Shown piece after piece: positions 13,040 to 25,300 of a DNA stretch of 64,000 bases. The stretch is from contig OX457058.1 in NCBI GenBank assembly GCA_949752795.1, positions 169,820,223-169,884,222 on the forward strand, given 5' to 3'. Under the pieces are notes generated by a model. The model was not told the DNA's origin and searched no databases. It saw only the letters and a program-made list of their open reading frames with translations. Position 1 is the stretch's first letter. Each line of letters opens with the position of its first letter. Position numbers and translations under genes: made by a program. The DNA is from Hyperoodon ampullatus (lineage: Eukaryota > Chordata > Mammalia > Artiodactyla > Ziphiidae).

Positions 13040-13175
13040 CATATATTGGGCACTTACTGGATACCAAGTACAGTGTCAAGTGCTTTTTATGATCATCTCA
13101 CTGAGTCCTCCCGAATGCCCTTTGAGATGGGTATGAATACCTTCACTTTACAGATGAGGAAACAGAGGTATGCCT
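13040..13175 (-). repeat. MIR SINE
   Basis: 'attgggcacttactggatac' followed by 'ctttacagatgaggaaacag' is reverse-complement MIR. Confidence 0.65.
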
Positions 13176-14769
13176 TTCTCAAGGAGCGATGCCATGGCAA
13201 TCACGACACAAATATATACCTCATGCTATGGCTCATACTTGTAATTACCAGGTCCTACTGCCCCCTCCAAATCACAGCTGCAAAGGATCAGCACCACAGA
13301 AGGACAGAGATGATGTAGTGGAAATTCACAGGAATTCACGACCAGCCTGGCAATCCGGGATGGCTTCCTGGAGGAGGAGCCAGAATTTGAAGGATGGGGG
13401 ACTTTGACAAGTGAAGCCTGTGCGAAGGACATTCCAGGAGGAGGAGAGGCTTAGAGGTGGGAAAAATGGGGAAGGTTCTGGGCCCTTGGAGCCAGCCTCT
13501 TATGCTCGTGTGCTGGGGAAGTGGGGAAGTGAGGGAGAGAGGGGATGAGAAAGGTGGGCACATTGTAGAGAGTAAAATGGGGTCAACCTGCGAAAGCTCT
13601 CTGGGTCTGACCAGCCTGAGAAAGGCCAGGCCATGAGTCACAGGGGCCACAGAGCCCAGCCCCAAAGTCTGGGGGTGTCCAGCACCCAGGTGCCCAGGTC
13701 CTTTCCTGGAGGACAAGACACCCCTCTCCAAACCTGTGAAGTCATAACAGCCATCCCCCGACACCCCACCACCACCACCACCAACCCAGACACCTGGACG
13801 CCAGGCAGAAGAGGGGCAGGTAGAGGAGACCAGATCCATTCCAGAAAGAACACGGTTACACCCAGCCAGGGGGCGGCCCCTACAAAGACTGTTCACATTT
13901 GCAGCTCCATCTCAGCTTGAAAACTGGCTGAACTCTTTGGAAGCTTTCTTTCTCTTCTAACCAGACTTTAGGGAGCTCAGGAAGACGTCTGATTAGTTAC
14001 AGACCAAAGAGATTACACTTGAGCCCCAGTTGAGGAAAGTTTCCATATACTGAGATTCTGGGTAAGATTGTGTTTTTGTTTAAAAGCTTCAATAGTAAAA
14101 ATATATTTTTAAATCTTCTTTTAATGGCCTCCATTGTCCAATCTCTTCATTGAGTGAGGAATCAGTGGCCTGGAGAGGGCCTGGATGTCACCTGAGGCCA
14201 CACAGCAGTGAGTGGCAGAGTCTAGAGCCAGCCTGGGGCTCAGGGTTGCCTGTGAACTCCAGCTCAGTGCTCCTTCCACATGCCAGTGCTGGCTTGGGTT
14301 GGAGCTGCTGTGGCCTGGGGAGAGGAGGAGATGGGCCAAAGGCCCAGGGCTTAGTTTGGCCCAGCCTGAGGGCTCCTAGAAGCCCTCCTTCTGGAAGCCC
14401 CAGATGCTTCAGATGTGGGCTTGACCAGGGTTAAGCCTGAGACCAGGCCCCAGGCAATGCCCTCACAGGCCCTTCCCGGCTCTCCTCAGCAAAGACACCT
14501 CGCCCACACCTGCAGGGGCCACACCTGGCTCAGTCATTCCTCCAGCGAGTGAAGCCTATTTAACACAGTCTGGACCAAGCACTGGATGAGGAGTCAGAAG
14601 TCTGGGATCCACCCCAGCTGAGCCTCTTCCTAGCTGAGCAGCACTGCGCTGTGCCTGTCACCTCTCTGGCTTCCTTGGCTGTAAAAAAACAGAGCAGAGA
14701 CTCTCCAAGTGCAAAAAGAAGCACCAGGAGTACACAGCCCCTGCAAACACGGGCATTGTTCCTCAGCAG
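13176..14769. other. Intergenic, no gene seen
   Basis: A 186-codon minus-strand frame at 13336-13896 is low in complexity and gives no family. An AT-rich block lies at 13.92-14.13 kb. The stretch 14.14-14.22 kb contains a MIR remnant. Confidence 0.45.
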
Positions 14770-15005
14770 AGCAAATTCAAACCCAGCTCTGGAGTCAGGC
14801 CGCCTGGGATTGAATCCCACTGTGTGCTGGGTCAATGTGGGCAAGTAGCTTAATTTCCCTGTGTCCCAGTTTCCTTGCCTGTAAAACAAGGATAATAGGA
14901 CCTACTGCCATAAACTAGTTGTGAGAAAATTAAGATAATATCGTTTGAGAGTTTGGGATGATGCTGGATACACAGTAAGTACTCAGTAAAAATTAGCTTT
15001 TATTA
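14770..15005 (+). repeat. MIR SINE
   Basis: Near complete sense MIR: 'ctggagtcaggccgcctggg', 'cagtttccttgcctgtaaaa' and a 'cagtaagtactcagtaaaaa' end. Confidence 0.75.
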
Positions 15006-15719
15006 TTATGGCTCTTTGAGCCTTGATTGACCCCAAACTCCCCAACTAGTAAATGATATTCACTTGGAAGATACAGATGTTTGTCTACTCAAGAGCCTAG
15101 CCTGGTGCCTGGGGCAGGGGAGTGAGAGTGTGGTGTGGAATTACTTAATACATGCTCCAGGAAGTATTAATACTTATAAAAGGGGTGCATACAATTCACT
15201 GGAGCTCCCTTTCCCCACACAGAGCACCGTCTTCCAGCGGTCAAGGGCTGGTGAATGAATCTCTGAATGATACATATTCCTCTGTTTGATGCTCGGCAAT
15301 AATGAGCTTGTATGCAGGGTGAGTCACCAAGCGTGGTTCACGGTCTGTGCCTCGTATATAGCCGTACAATTCCACAGGCACAGAATCAAAGATCCTGGAA
15401 ATTCATTCATTCGACAAACATTAATTGGGTGCGTGGCAACCTACTGATTCAGGAGTTGGAAGGGTGTAAAATATTATTTTGAAGCTACACACGCAGGCAG
15501 GTAACTTAATGTTATTGGACACGTGTTCCCTAAGCACCTGTCCTCTGGTCTTGAGCAAACTATACTTATATATGACCTGGTTTATGAATTAATGAGGGCC
15601 AGCTAATCTTTCAGAATTCACTTTGCAGTTTTGGTCAAAAGCCCTTCAGACTTTACAACCTGTCTTCCTGGGTTGGGCTAACTCCTTTGCCAGTTAAAAG
15701 GTTTCTGTGTCTTTAAAAA

Positions 15720-16330
15720 GAGGCGGTACCCTGTCAAGTGTGCCCCAAAGGATAGGCTGGAGGCGCGTGAAGTCCCACCCACTTTTTGTGACGTCCTGTG
15801 GCCCGGCTTCTGATTGCCCGCCTCAGACGTCAATCGAGGGGCGTGTGTCTTGCTGGGACACAGTGGTGGTCTAACCTCTGGTTTGCGGAGCGGTCGGGTG
15901 TATTCTCCTCTCGCCCCCACGCCTTCGAGGTCCCCGCCGCCCGACCCAACGGCGGAGCCAGCCAGCGGTTCCCGGGGCGCCCTCCCGCACCGATCCCACC
16001 TCTCTGGGGCGGGACCTGGCCCGACGGCTCCGGTCACTATGGTCAGTGGTCGTAGAGGGGAAGCGGGGAAGGAGGAGTGGGAAGGGGGGCGCGGTAGGCG
16101 GGGTCGCCGCCTGGGCACATGTGCGCTCGCGGGACTGGGGGTCGGGCGCGAGGCTCGGCCGCCACCGTCAGACCTGCAGCGTTCGGACACCCCGGAAATA
16201 CTGGGGGCTCAGTCCTTCCTTGGAAGGCCCCCGTGAACGGCCAGCGACGGAGACCCAGCCCAGCTCCCAGATCCCCCGCCCCGGCGCGTTCGTCCCGGCT
16301 GTCCCCGAGTGCCGCTCGACGGTGGGCACC
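15720..16330 (+). promoter_or_regulatory. OTUB2: CpG-island promoter and 5'UTR of OTUB2
   Basis: CpG density rises sharply here compared with both flanks and falls again after about 16.33 kb. No TATA box is placed convincingly. Two near-consensus CRE sites flank the probable start region: TGACGTCC at 15789-15796 and AGACGTCA (TGACGTCT on the other strand) at 15825-15832. GC-rich 5'UTR sequence then leads into the ATG at 16039. The exact transcription start cannot be read from sequence; 15.80-15.95 kb is my estimate. Confidence 0.75.
16039..16041 (+). CDS. OTUB2: OTUB2 coding exon 1 (start codon only)
   Basis: The exon ends exactly with the ATG, followed by the donor GTCAGT at 16042. Exon 2 opens with AGT GAA GCA, giving [10 protein letters not shown], matching the M-SETSFNLIS start of human OTUB2. 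The whole body of the protein is therefore separated from its start codon by the 12.6-kb intron 1. The donor is good but not perfect. Confidence 0.85.
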
Positions 16331-19300
16331 CGGAGGCTCCAGGGCTAAGGGTCGCTTCCTTTTTGTTAAGTAGACCTCCAGTCGGCAGCTCACGGCCCCA
16401 CCCATCCGAGGGCTCAGCCATGAGAGATCTCCCACTCCCAAGCCCCAAGAGTGGACCTGGGGAGTGCAAGGGTGGCCGGACATCCTCTCCGTCCTACACG
16501 TCAACAGAAGGTCTTTGGAGTTAGGACCCACGTGGAGAGGCTGTCTCAAGTTGTGAGACACGTGAATTAGGGGTCCCGGCAAAGCAAAGACTAAAGGAAC
16601 CCCTGGTTCAGAAAGCAGAAAGGGCCCCAGAGACCCTCTGAGCCAGGCCAACCAGGTCTTGGTCAGCTGGGGCCACTGAGGCCCAGACAGGGAGGGGACC
16701 GGGACTGATCGTGGTGGACTTGGACCTGAACCCAAGCCTCTGGACTCCCAGTCCAGTGCTCTTTGTATTACTACATCAGTCCATCTTGGGGGCACGGGGA
16801 GGTGGGGGACAGGCACTCTGCAGAGGACTGGGTGTGATGAGTGCCTAAAACTCTTCAACTCTGAGCCCCCCTTCTCCAGGGAGCTTGTAGAGTATAAGGA
16901 CTGGTGGCCTGGCTTGTGGTCACACAGCCCTGAGTTCAAATCTCACCTCCATCCCTTGGAAGGCCAAGAGGCTTTGGTTGGTCACTTCCCATCCCCGGCA
17001 CTGTTTTTCACATCTGTATACTGGGCTGCTGTGAGGACCACGTGAGGTGATGCGAGTGGATCACTTGGCTCAGATCATGGGCACGGCTTTCCCTGTGAAA
17101 ACAGGGTCCTGGAAATGCACGTGCACGGGTGCCTGGTTTTTCTTGCTCGGCCTCCTCCCTCCCATGTCTGGGCAGAGAAATGGGTCACCCCTGCAGGCTG
17201 CCGCTGGCTTGGGGCACAGGTCAGAAACTGGTCACGGTCTGACACGTTCGGACTGTGGTGTGGGCAGCCAGGTCATCTGTGCTGGCCTGTCCTAGACAAA
17301 CCAGCCTGCTGCTGGGTGTGGCTGAGGGCTTCTGGGGCATCTGGAAGCACCAGCTTCCTGCTTCTACCCAGTACCTAAGGGTTTACCTGGCTCTGCTGCT
17401 CCTGGAAGGGGACCCAGGTGTTTCTGCATCGCCTGCCAGGGAGTGGCCAGAGCTGGGGTAATAATGGGTTTAGCCACCCTGGAGCCGAGGCTGGCAGGGC
17501 TTCCAGCCCCCACTGGGTAGCTGAGAGCATGGCAGGGGTGGTGAGGGCTGGGACCTGAACTTCTGGCCTTCGTGCTGCACAGTGAGGCCTCTGACTCCAT
17601 CCTCACGTCTGCCCTGGACTCACAAGACCGGAAGTTAGAGGGCAGATGGAGTCAGAGCACCAGCCCTCAGCCTGTGAGGGGTGGCGTGGCTGCCTTGGAG
17701 AGGGATGAAGTTGTTAACTCACCAAATAGGACGTCTGCCGGGGAATCCTGGGAGGGTGGGGGCGGCAGAGGCGGTGCAGGGTGTGTTCTCTTCTGTTCAC
17801 CCAGCACTTATTGAGCACCTACTGTTTGCCAGGTACCGTGCTGGGCCCTTTGGTGGTCTTCTGAGTCTGTGTGGTGTGGATGGCGGTGAGTGTGTGTGTG
17901 GTGGGCAGAGGAGAATGTCTTTGGAAAATATGGTGTTTTCTTTCTGTATTCATTTCAAAGTCACTGGGCTAAGCTTGAGGAAGGGTCCCAGGTAGAAGAC
18001 ACAGAACCCCTTGGGAACGCAGGGGCCAGGGTGAGGACAAAGCCTGGGGCTGCCACTGGCAGAGGTTGTAGGTAGTGAGGGGTCTCATGCTCACTCAAAG
18101 GGCATTTAACATTCAGTGAAGAATGAGGGTCGGATGTGAATAGCAGAACCACAGGGCCCTTCTGTGCTTTGTTCTTTGGTTTGTCAAACAAGCCCCAGTA
18201 GGTACCCTAGTCCAGCCCCATGCTGGGCAATGATGAGAAAGACAAGGGGCTTGCCCATTCTTAGGAGCTCACCGCCTGTTGGACAAGGCAGAGCTGGGCA
18301 CAAGCAATTCTTGAGCTACCGGTCATGACCTAAGAGGCCTGACCATGGGCTTGGGGAGCACAGCAGGGAGCCATGCACTCTGAGGGAGTGGGGAGTGTTG
18401 AGGAAGTCTTCACAAAGGAGTCTTTTGAATGGGGTATTGAAGGATGTATAGGAGTTTTCAGGAAGGATTTGGGGAAGAGTGTATTCCGGTCAGGGTGGGA
18501 CAGTGTGCTTACAGGCCTGGCAACATGGTTAAGAGTGGGATATGCTGGGAAAGGTGAGCGGTCTGTATGGATGCAGGGAGCTTGGGGGAGGGAGGAGAGA
18601 TGAGTTTAGAAAAGCAGGTGGGGTCAGAATGTGCCATGAAGGGCTTCACATGCTGCACTGTGGGGTTTGGATTTTATCCTGCAGGTGTGGCTGGGGAGGG
18701 GGGAGGACCATAACATATTTCTGACAAATAAGAGATGGTTGATTTGGATGCCGTCTGGCAATGGAGTGGACAGAGGGTTGGAAGTGGCCGGGCTGGAGTC
18801 GGAGACCAGCGCATACATCTGTTCACTCGTCTGCTCGTTATGCATCTTGGGGGCATTATTGTGTGGCAGGCACTGGGGAATCTGGTCATGACAGGCAGGC
18901 AAAGCCCCTGCCCTCATGGAGTTGACATTCTCGTGGAGGGTGACCGACAGCATGCAAGTAAACAAGTGAACCTACATGTCAGAGAGCTCTAAAGACATAA
19001 AACAAGTCAAGGCAGTAGGGATGGGGAAGGGGCAACCTTCACATGGTTGTCAGGGAAGGAGGTTGCGTCATCTGAGTCATGTAAAGAGACAGAGAGTCAT
19101 TCCATGCAGAGGAACAGCATGTGCAAAGGCCCTGAGGTAGGAATGGGTGTGTCTTGGGGGAACACAAGGAGGGTCACTGTGACTGGAGCTCACGAGAGTG
19201 AGGGGAGCAAGGCCGGATGGCGTAGGACCTGGGTGGTTGTCATCCGAAGGTCGAGTCTTCTCCCATGTGAAGGAAGCCACTGGAGGGAACTGGGAAAGGG

Positions 19301-22300
19301 CATGTCCTCATCTGCTTCACATGGTAGGAGCCTGTGCTGGCTGCTGGGGAGGATGGTGGGGATGGGAGTGGGAGCCAGGAGGTCAGTTGGGCAGACGCGT
19401 GGTGCAGCCTCCCTGGGGGCAGATGGTGGCGGCTCTGGCCGGACACAGGAGCCGAGCTGACGGAGGAAGGGAGGAGTAGGAGGGGCCTCCCCGGTCTTTG
19501 GCCTGAGCTCCGTCTGGATGGAGGGGCTTTTGAGGATCTGGTGACACCTGGAGGGGATGCAGGCGTGGAGAGAGAAAGCAGTTAGGGGCACAGTAATTCT
19601 GCGATCTTGGTCAGACATCCCGGTGGCTGGTGGTGTTTGAGGCCGGAGCTCTAGGGAGAAGTCAGGGCTGGAGATCTGAGGGTCCGTTAGGAGGATGCTA
19701 TGAGTCCAGGATCAAATGAGAGAGGGCCAGCCTCTGAATTCGGGGTCTCTGCAAGGCCAGCCAATAAGTGTGACCCAAGGCAGGTAGGGGTCCAGAGGCA
19801 GGGTCTTCTCTATTTCCTGAACTGAACTGCAGAGATGGGGGAATGTGGGTGGTAGGCTGAGTAATAGCACCCCGTAGACACCCACATCCTAATCCCCAGA
19901 ACCTGTGACTAGGGTACCTCATGTGGCAACAGGGGCTTTGCAGTTGTGATGAATTAAGGGTCCTGAAATGGGCAGAGTACCCTGGGGTACCCAGGTGGGC
20001 CCAATGATGTAATCACAAGGGTCCTTATAAGGAAGAGGCAGGAGGCTGGGAGTGAGGAGGCGTGACAGCGGGAGGGAGGGATCATGAAGAAATGCAGGCA
20101 GCTTCTAGAAACCGAAAAAGGTAAGGGAGTGGCTTCTCCCCGTGAGCCTCCAGAAATGTAAGATCATAAACCTTGTTTTAAATCACTGAGTTTGTACTAG
20201 TTGCTGTTTGTACAGCAGCAATAGGAATCCAATTCAGGACACTAGGTCTCCCCTGAATCTTGGGCCTCCAAATGTTTTTGATCACTCATCAATAAAAATG
20301 TTTGATTATCCCGTATGTGGGTATATTATACATCATACCCTGAAGTATACATTTAAAAAGCCATTTCCTTCTGGCCCCTGCAAACAGCCCCCTGTGGAGA
20401 CCCCAGCCCCAAGCAGGCAAGGCCAGGTTTGGAGCCACGGGGAGCCTCTAGAAGTGACAGGGACCTTCTGAGGGGAGGTGGTTGGCTGAGTTCTGGACCC
20501 TGGCCCTCTGGTGGTGAGCTTGCAGGCTCTGGCCTCTGCCATGGAGGAGTTGGTAGCTTGAGGTCAGGCCACGCAGCGCATTGTGGCTTCTCGGGGCTGG
20601 GCCTGGTCCGGGAGGCTGACTCATGGCCCGGGGGCAGCACACCAGCAGAGCAGCCTCAGAGGGAGGTCTGGCAGGCTAATGGCTGGCCTTGACCGCCGGG
20701 GCCCAGGGTGGGCGCAGGAGAGGCCCATCAGCACCTCAGAGCCTTGGCTGGGGGTGCACACAGAGGCACCGAAGGGTACGTTATGGGGGGTTTGTAGGCA
20801 GAGGCATGAGCCCAAGGCCGGGCTGCTAAGGAGCCATCAGGAAGTGATGATAGGGCACACGAGGGCCAGGTGCGTTCTCTTTGTGGAGAGTTGGGGCGGA
20901 AAGGCACCCAGGTCTGTTGAGTACCTTTGATGTGCTGGGTGACCAGCGTTGACGTTTCTCCCTGGATTGCCTCACTGTGTGACCTTGGACAAAGAGCTTG
21001 ACCTTTCTGGGCTTCAGTTTCCATTTGTAAAACGGAGCTACTGCGAGGCCTAAGTGAGATTATCCCCAGCGCCTGGCATACGGTGACCTCCCAGCAAAGG
21101 TAACTTAAGTCATTCAACAGGTGGTTACTTAGGGCCTTCCGGGGGCCAGCTGCTGTTGCAGGCACTTGGAGTACTGTGATAAAAGTGACAAAGGACCCTG
21201 TCCTTGTGGAGCTTCATCCTCCTATTGTTTCACCTCTCAGGAAAGCACAGAGAAGCTGGATTAAAACTCTGAAGTGAACTGTATCTGTTCCAAGAGGGGC
21301 CCACAGAGAACTCACAGGAGGGGCAGGGGTTTGTTTTGGGTCACAGGTCATGTCACGGATCAGACCTTTACGGCCTGCAGGACTAAGCTGCCAGGGCCCA
21401 GTCCTTTCAGCGTGGCCCTCCCCACCCTGCAGCTCCCTGCCACCCCACCGTCTGCTGGGGGTCCCTGGAGATGCGCGCACAGTGCTGGGCACGTGGGGTT
21501 CCCGTGGGCAGGGGGCGCAGCAGCTTGTAGGATGGAAGCTCCTGCATCGCCCTGGCAATGGGACCTCACTCTGGCTCTGCTTGGTCACTTCCTTACCGGA
21601 AGCTTTCAGTGCTTCAGATGCCACACCAGTGGGGCAGGATCCATGGATCGGTGTATATGGGTCTCAGGGGGGTATATGGATGAGAGATGGGGATCGAGTG
21701 CAGGGCCAGCAGCACTGTTGTAGGTGGTTACGTGCTGGCTCTGCGGTCTCCGAGGCTGTAGGAGGAAAGGGGACCCCCACGAGGACTCAGATCTGGTCTG
21801 AACACCAAGCCCCCGCCGTTCCAGTGCCTCAAGCTAGTTCCCAGGGTTACTGGGAAGGAGCCAGTGATGGGAGAAACATCCTTCTCTCACTTTGAAATAT
21901 CTCCCTCGACTCAATAGCTCAAAGCCGTTTCCAAGCAGAGGTGCTGTCTGCCGGACTTAGTTAATTAGCATCTATTTGCAAACCAGCAGTTTAAGGCTAA
22001 AATCCTTTAGGATTAGGTAACCTGATTAGGTCTGACAGGACGTTGTCAGGCGAGGCCTGTCCTTTTCCCATAACATCCTGGAAATTTGGGGCCATGATTT
22101 AAAAAACAAACCACCAATTAGAGTCAGCCAAGGTCAAACCCAGAGTATTGTACCTGATTTATGGGCCAGTATACCGAGGCTGTTCTTCCAGGGGTGTGAC
22201 CAGGGCCCTGCCGATGGGGAGGGGGGCGGGGCCACCCGGGCTGACTTGGGTCACTCTGGGCCGCCAGGCAGGCACTTAAAGGCGCCAAAGCAGAAACCCA

Positions 22301-25300
22301 CTCCCCCCACCCCTCCCAGTGGCACCAGTAAACACACCTGGGACCACGAGGGGGCGCTGGAGCTAACTCACAGCTCCATCACAGGGCAGGGCAACCAACC
22401 TGGGAGCCATTTGTCAGGAGGGGTGGATCTTAAATAGTATTGAGTGAAGGAAAAAGAAGCCACGCTATCTATAGAATAATTTGTATGCATATTTAAAACA
22501 CGTGCATACATAAACCAACTCTGTATTTTAAAAAAGACATACAATCCACTTACAGGAGGTCCCTAGGACAGGCACATTCATGGAGACAGAAAGCAGAGTG
22601 GTGGTTGCCAGGGGCCGGGCCGTGTGGAGATGAGGGGTACGGAATGGGGAGTTAGGGTTTCATGGGTAGAGTTTCAGCTGGGGGTGATGAAAAAGTTCTG
22701 GAAAGGACGGTAGTGGTTGCACAACGATGTGAATGTACTTAACGCCACGGAACTGCACGCTTAAAGATGGTTATGATGGGGCTTCCCTGGTGGCGCAGTG
22801 GTTGAGAGTCCGCCTGCCGATGCAGGGGACATGGGTTCGTGCCCCGGTCCGGGAAGATCCCGCGTGCCGCGGAGCGGCTGGGCCCGTGAGCCATGGCCGC
22901 TGAGCCTGCATGTCCGGAGCCTGTGCTCCGCAACGGGAGAGGCCACAACAGTGAGAGCCCCGCGTACCACAAAAAAAAAAAAAAAAAAAAAAAAGATGGT
23001 TATGATGGTATATTTTGTGTTATGTATGTTTTAGCACAATTTTAAAAAGGCAGATCCGTATTGAAAGACGTACCGTAGGGAATACCTATAGAGGGTGGGG
23101 GGATGGCAGGATGGGAACAGCGGTCAGGGGTGAAGGGGAAAAGGTGACAGAATGGCTTGCGGAGGCCGGTGCTCACAGCGGGTCCCTTGAACGCTGAGTG
23201 TGATGAGCTTGGCTCTCAGCGACCCAGAGTCCCCCGCCCCCTGCCCCCAAACTGCTGTTTAATATTTTTCTTTTAAGTTGACTTTTAAATAGCCTAAGTA
23301 GATTTGTCTCGAATGCCCAGTCGATATGACTATGGCAAGTGGAAAAGCTAGGGAGGCTTCCCTGAGTGAGGCCCGTTTCCCCCTCCTGACCCGCCTTTAA
23401 CATTCTCATTTTGACTGGTGACGGCGGGCTTTCTAACATCTTAAATACTTACCTCTACATATGTAAGATTCATTCCTTATACTCCTTTCCACTCTCCCGG
23501 CGATACCTTCTCAGAAACTGCCCATCAGATAGAACTGATTGTATGCATCCTCCCACAGCACGAGCAGCATTCAATACCGCTGCGCTGCTTTTTAATCATC
23601 CATTGTTTAAAAAGACCCAAGCTGTCATTTTACGTCGGCTGTGGGTGAAAACAAGACTTTTTGTTGGTGAGGCAGGTAAATAATGGGACTCTGGAATGAA
23701 AGGAGACGGCGGGTGGGTGAGTGCGAGAGATGGGCATTGTCGAGTGGGGACACGTGCTGTTTCTGAATAGTACCTGTTTGTCATCCTGCCTTCCCCTCGG
23801 GTCAGCAGAGGTGGATTTTTAAATTCTGAAACTCATGGAATCCCATGGATATTTGCTTTATGAGCACACCGTATGAGTGCAAAATTAACTGTACCCCAGC
23901 CATTGGTATTTATGATGCCAATAATGTAAGTCTTCCATGATTTAGAATAGGTCAAAACATGTTCACTTTTTATAACTATGCCAATGAAGTTAATAAGTTA
24001 ATAAGTTTTGGATTTCCCTGGCGGTTCAGTGGTTAAGACTCTGCTTTCTACTGCAGGGGGCACAGGTTCGATCCCTGGTCGGGGAAGATCCTGCATGCTG
24101 CGAGGCATGGCCAAAAAATTAAAAAAAAAAAAAAAAAAAGTTAACAAGTTTTGTTGTAAGTTAAAAAAATTGCAAATGAAAATGCAACATTTTACGCTCC
24201 AAGTCAGAGGCCTTCTCACCCTTCAAAAGAGGCTAGCAAAGTGGAAAGGAGTTAAAGGTACACTGGAAGCCTGCTTTCTCCTTGGTGCAATTAGAAGGTT
24301 TGAAGAAAGTTGAAAAGAGATTAATTTTTGCTCGCAATGTCGCCAATGTCTTCTAACCCCCATGTCCAGACATCACCCATAAATGATCTCTCACTCCACC
24401 TGGGATGAGCAGCCCTCAGACTGGGGGACCCTGCGGTAGGCACTGAGGTCCGGGGCTGAGCACTCTGCCTGTAATGGGTGGAGGGGGAGCTGCAGGGGCC
24501 CAGCCTGAAGGTGAGAAGGCCCCAGACTGCCCTGCACACAGTGTTCCCTTGAGGCCTAGCAGCCTTGGTCCCTCTAGAGCTCCTGGACTCTGAGCTCTGT
24601 CTGCTTAGCAGTTTGGCTTGGTAGAGTATCCATGGGCTTCAGAGTCAGGCAGATCTGCAGCAAACCTCTTCCTGGCACAAGGGACCCAACCTTGTCAGTA
24701 GAGTGGATTTAGTAATTGTCAGTCGGGATTAAATGAAATAACGGGAATATGCAAGCCTCGGTCCCAGAGCTTGGCCACACAGCTGGTGTACAGTAATGGC
24801 ATCCGTTATTATTCCATACATCTTGGGCTTAGGGTAGCAGCAGATCATCAAACCATCCTCCATGCGTTGGCTTTCAACCTCATGGTCACAGGATGGCTAC
24901 TGGAATGCAGACGTTGCATCTGTATTAAGTCAGGAAGAAGGAGGAGGAGGCAGACATGCTGTCTCTGTTCTTTACATCCAAAACCAAAAGCCTTCCCCAA
25001 AGCCCCCAGCAGAGTTTTTGTGAGTCCAGTTGGCCAGCCCCGGTCACTTGGCTGCCTACAGCTGCAAGGGAGGCTAGGAAAATCAGTGAGGAGGAGGTTA
25101 GGGTTGTCGTGACTTAGCCCAGGCATTTTCCATCACACTGCCCAGAGTAAAACAGGAATCCTGTCGGTAGGGAAGAAATGGGTAATGGCTGATGGGAAAG
25201 CAGCCCATAGCATCTGCCCCAGGATGGTTATTTGATTCCTCCTGATGGCTCTCCCCTGCTCTGCCAGCCTGCCACTGTGGTGTCAGAGCAGAAGTGAGGA

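Noticed and set aside
13336..13896. 186-codon minus-strand open frame
   Set aside because: Low complexity (glycine and serine/proline runs), no homology I can recognise, in a repeat-flanked intergenic region.
1..15700. Exons of the next gene upstream of OTUB2 (CCDC197 or ASB2 region in human)
   Set aside because: No frame with suitable splice sites and recognisable protein could be identified by eye.
16043..16939. 298-codon minus-strand open frame
   Set aside because: It is opposite the OTUB2 CpG island, proline/glycine/arginine rich with no domain; GC-rich DNA has few stops.
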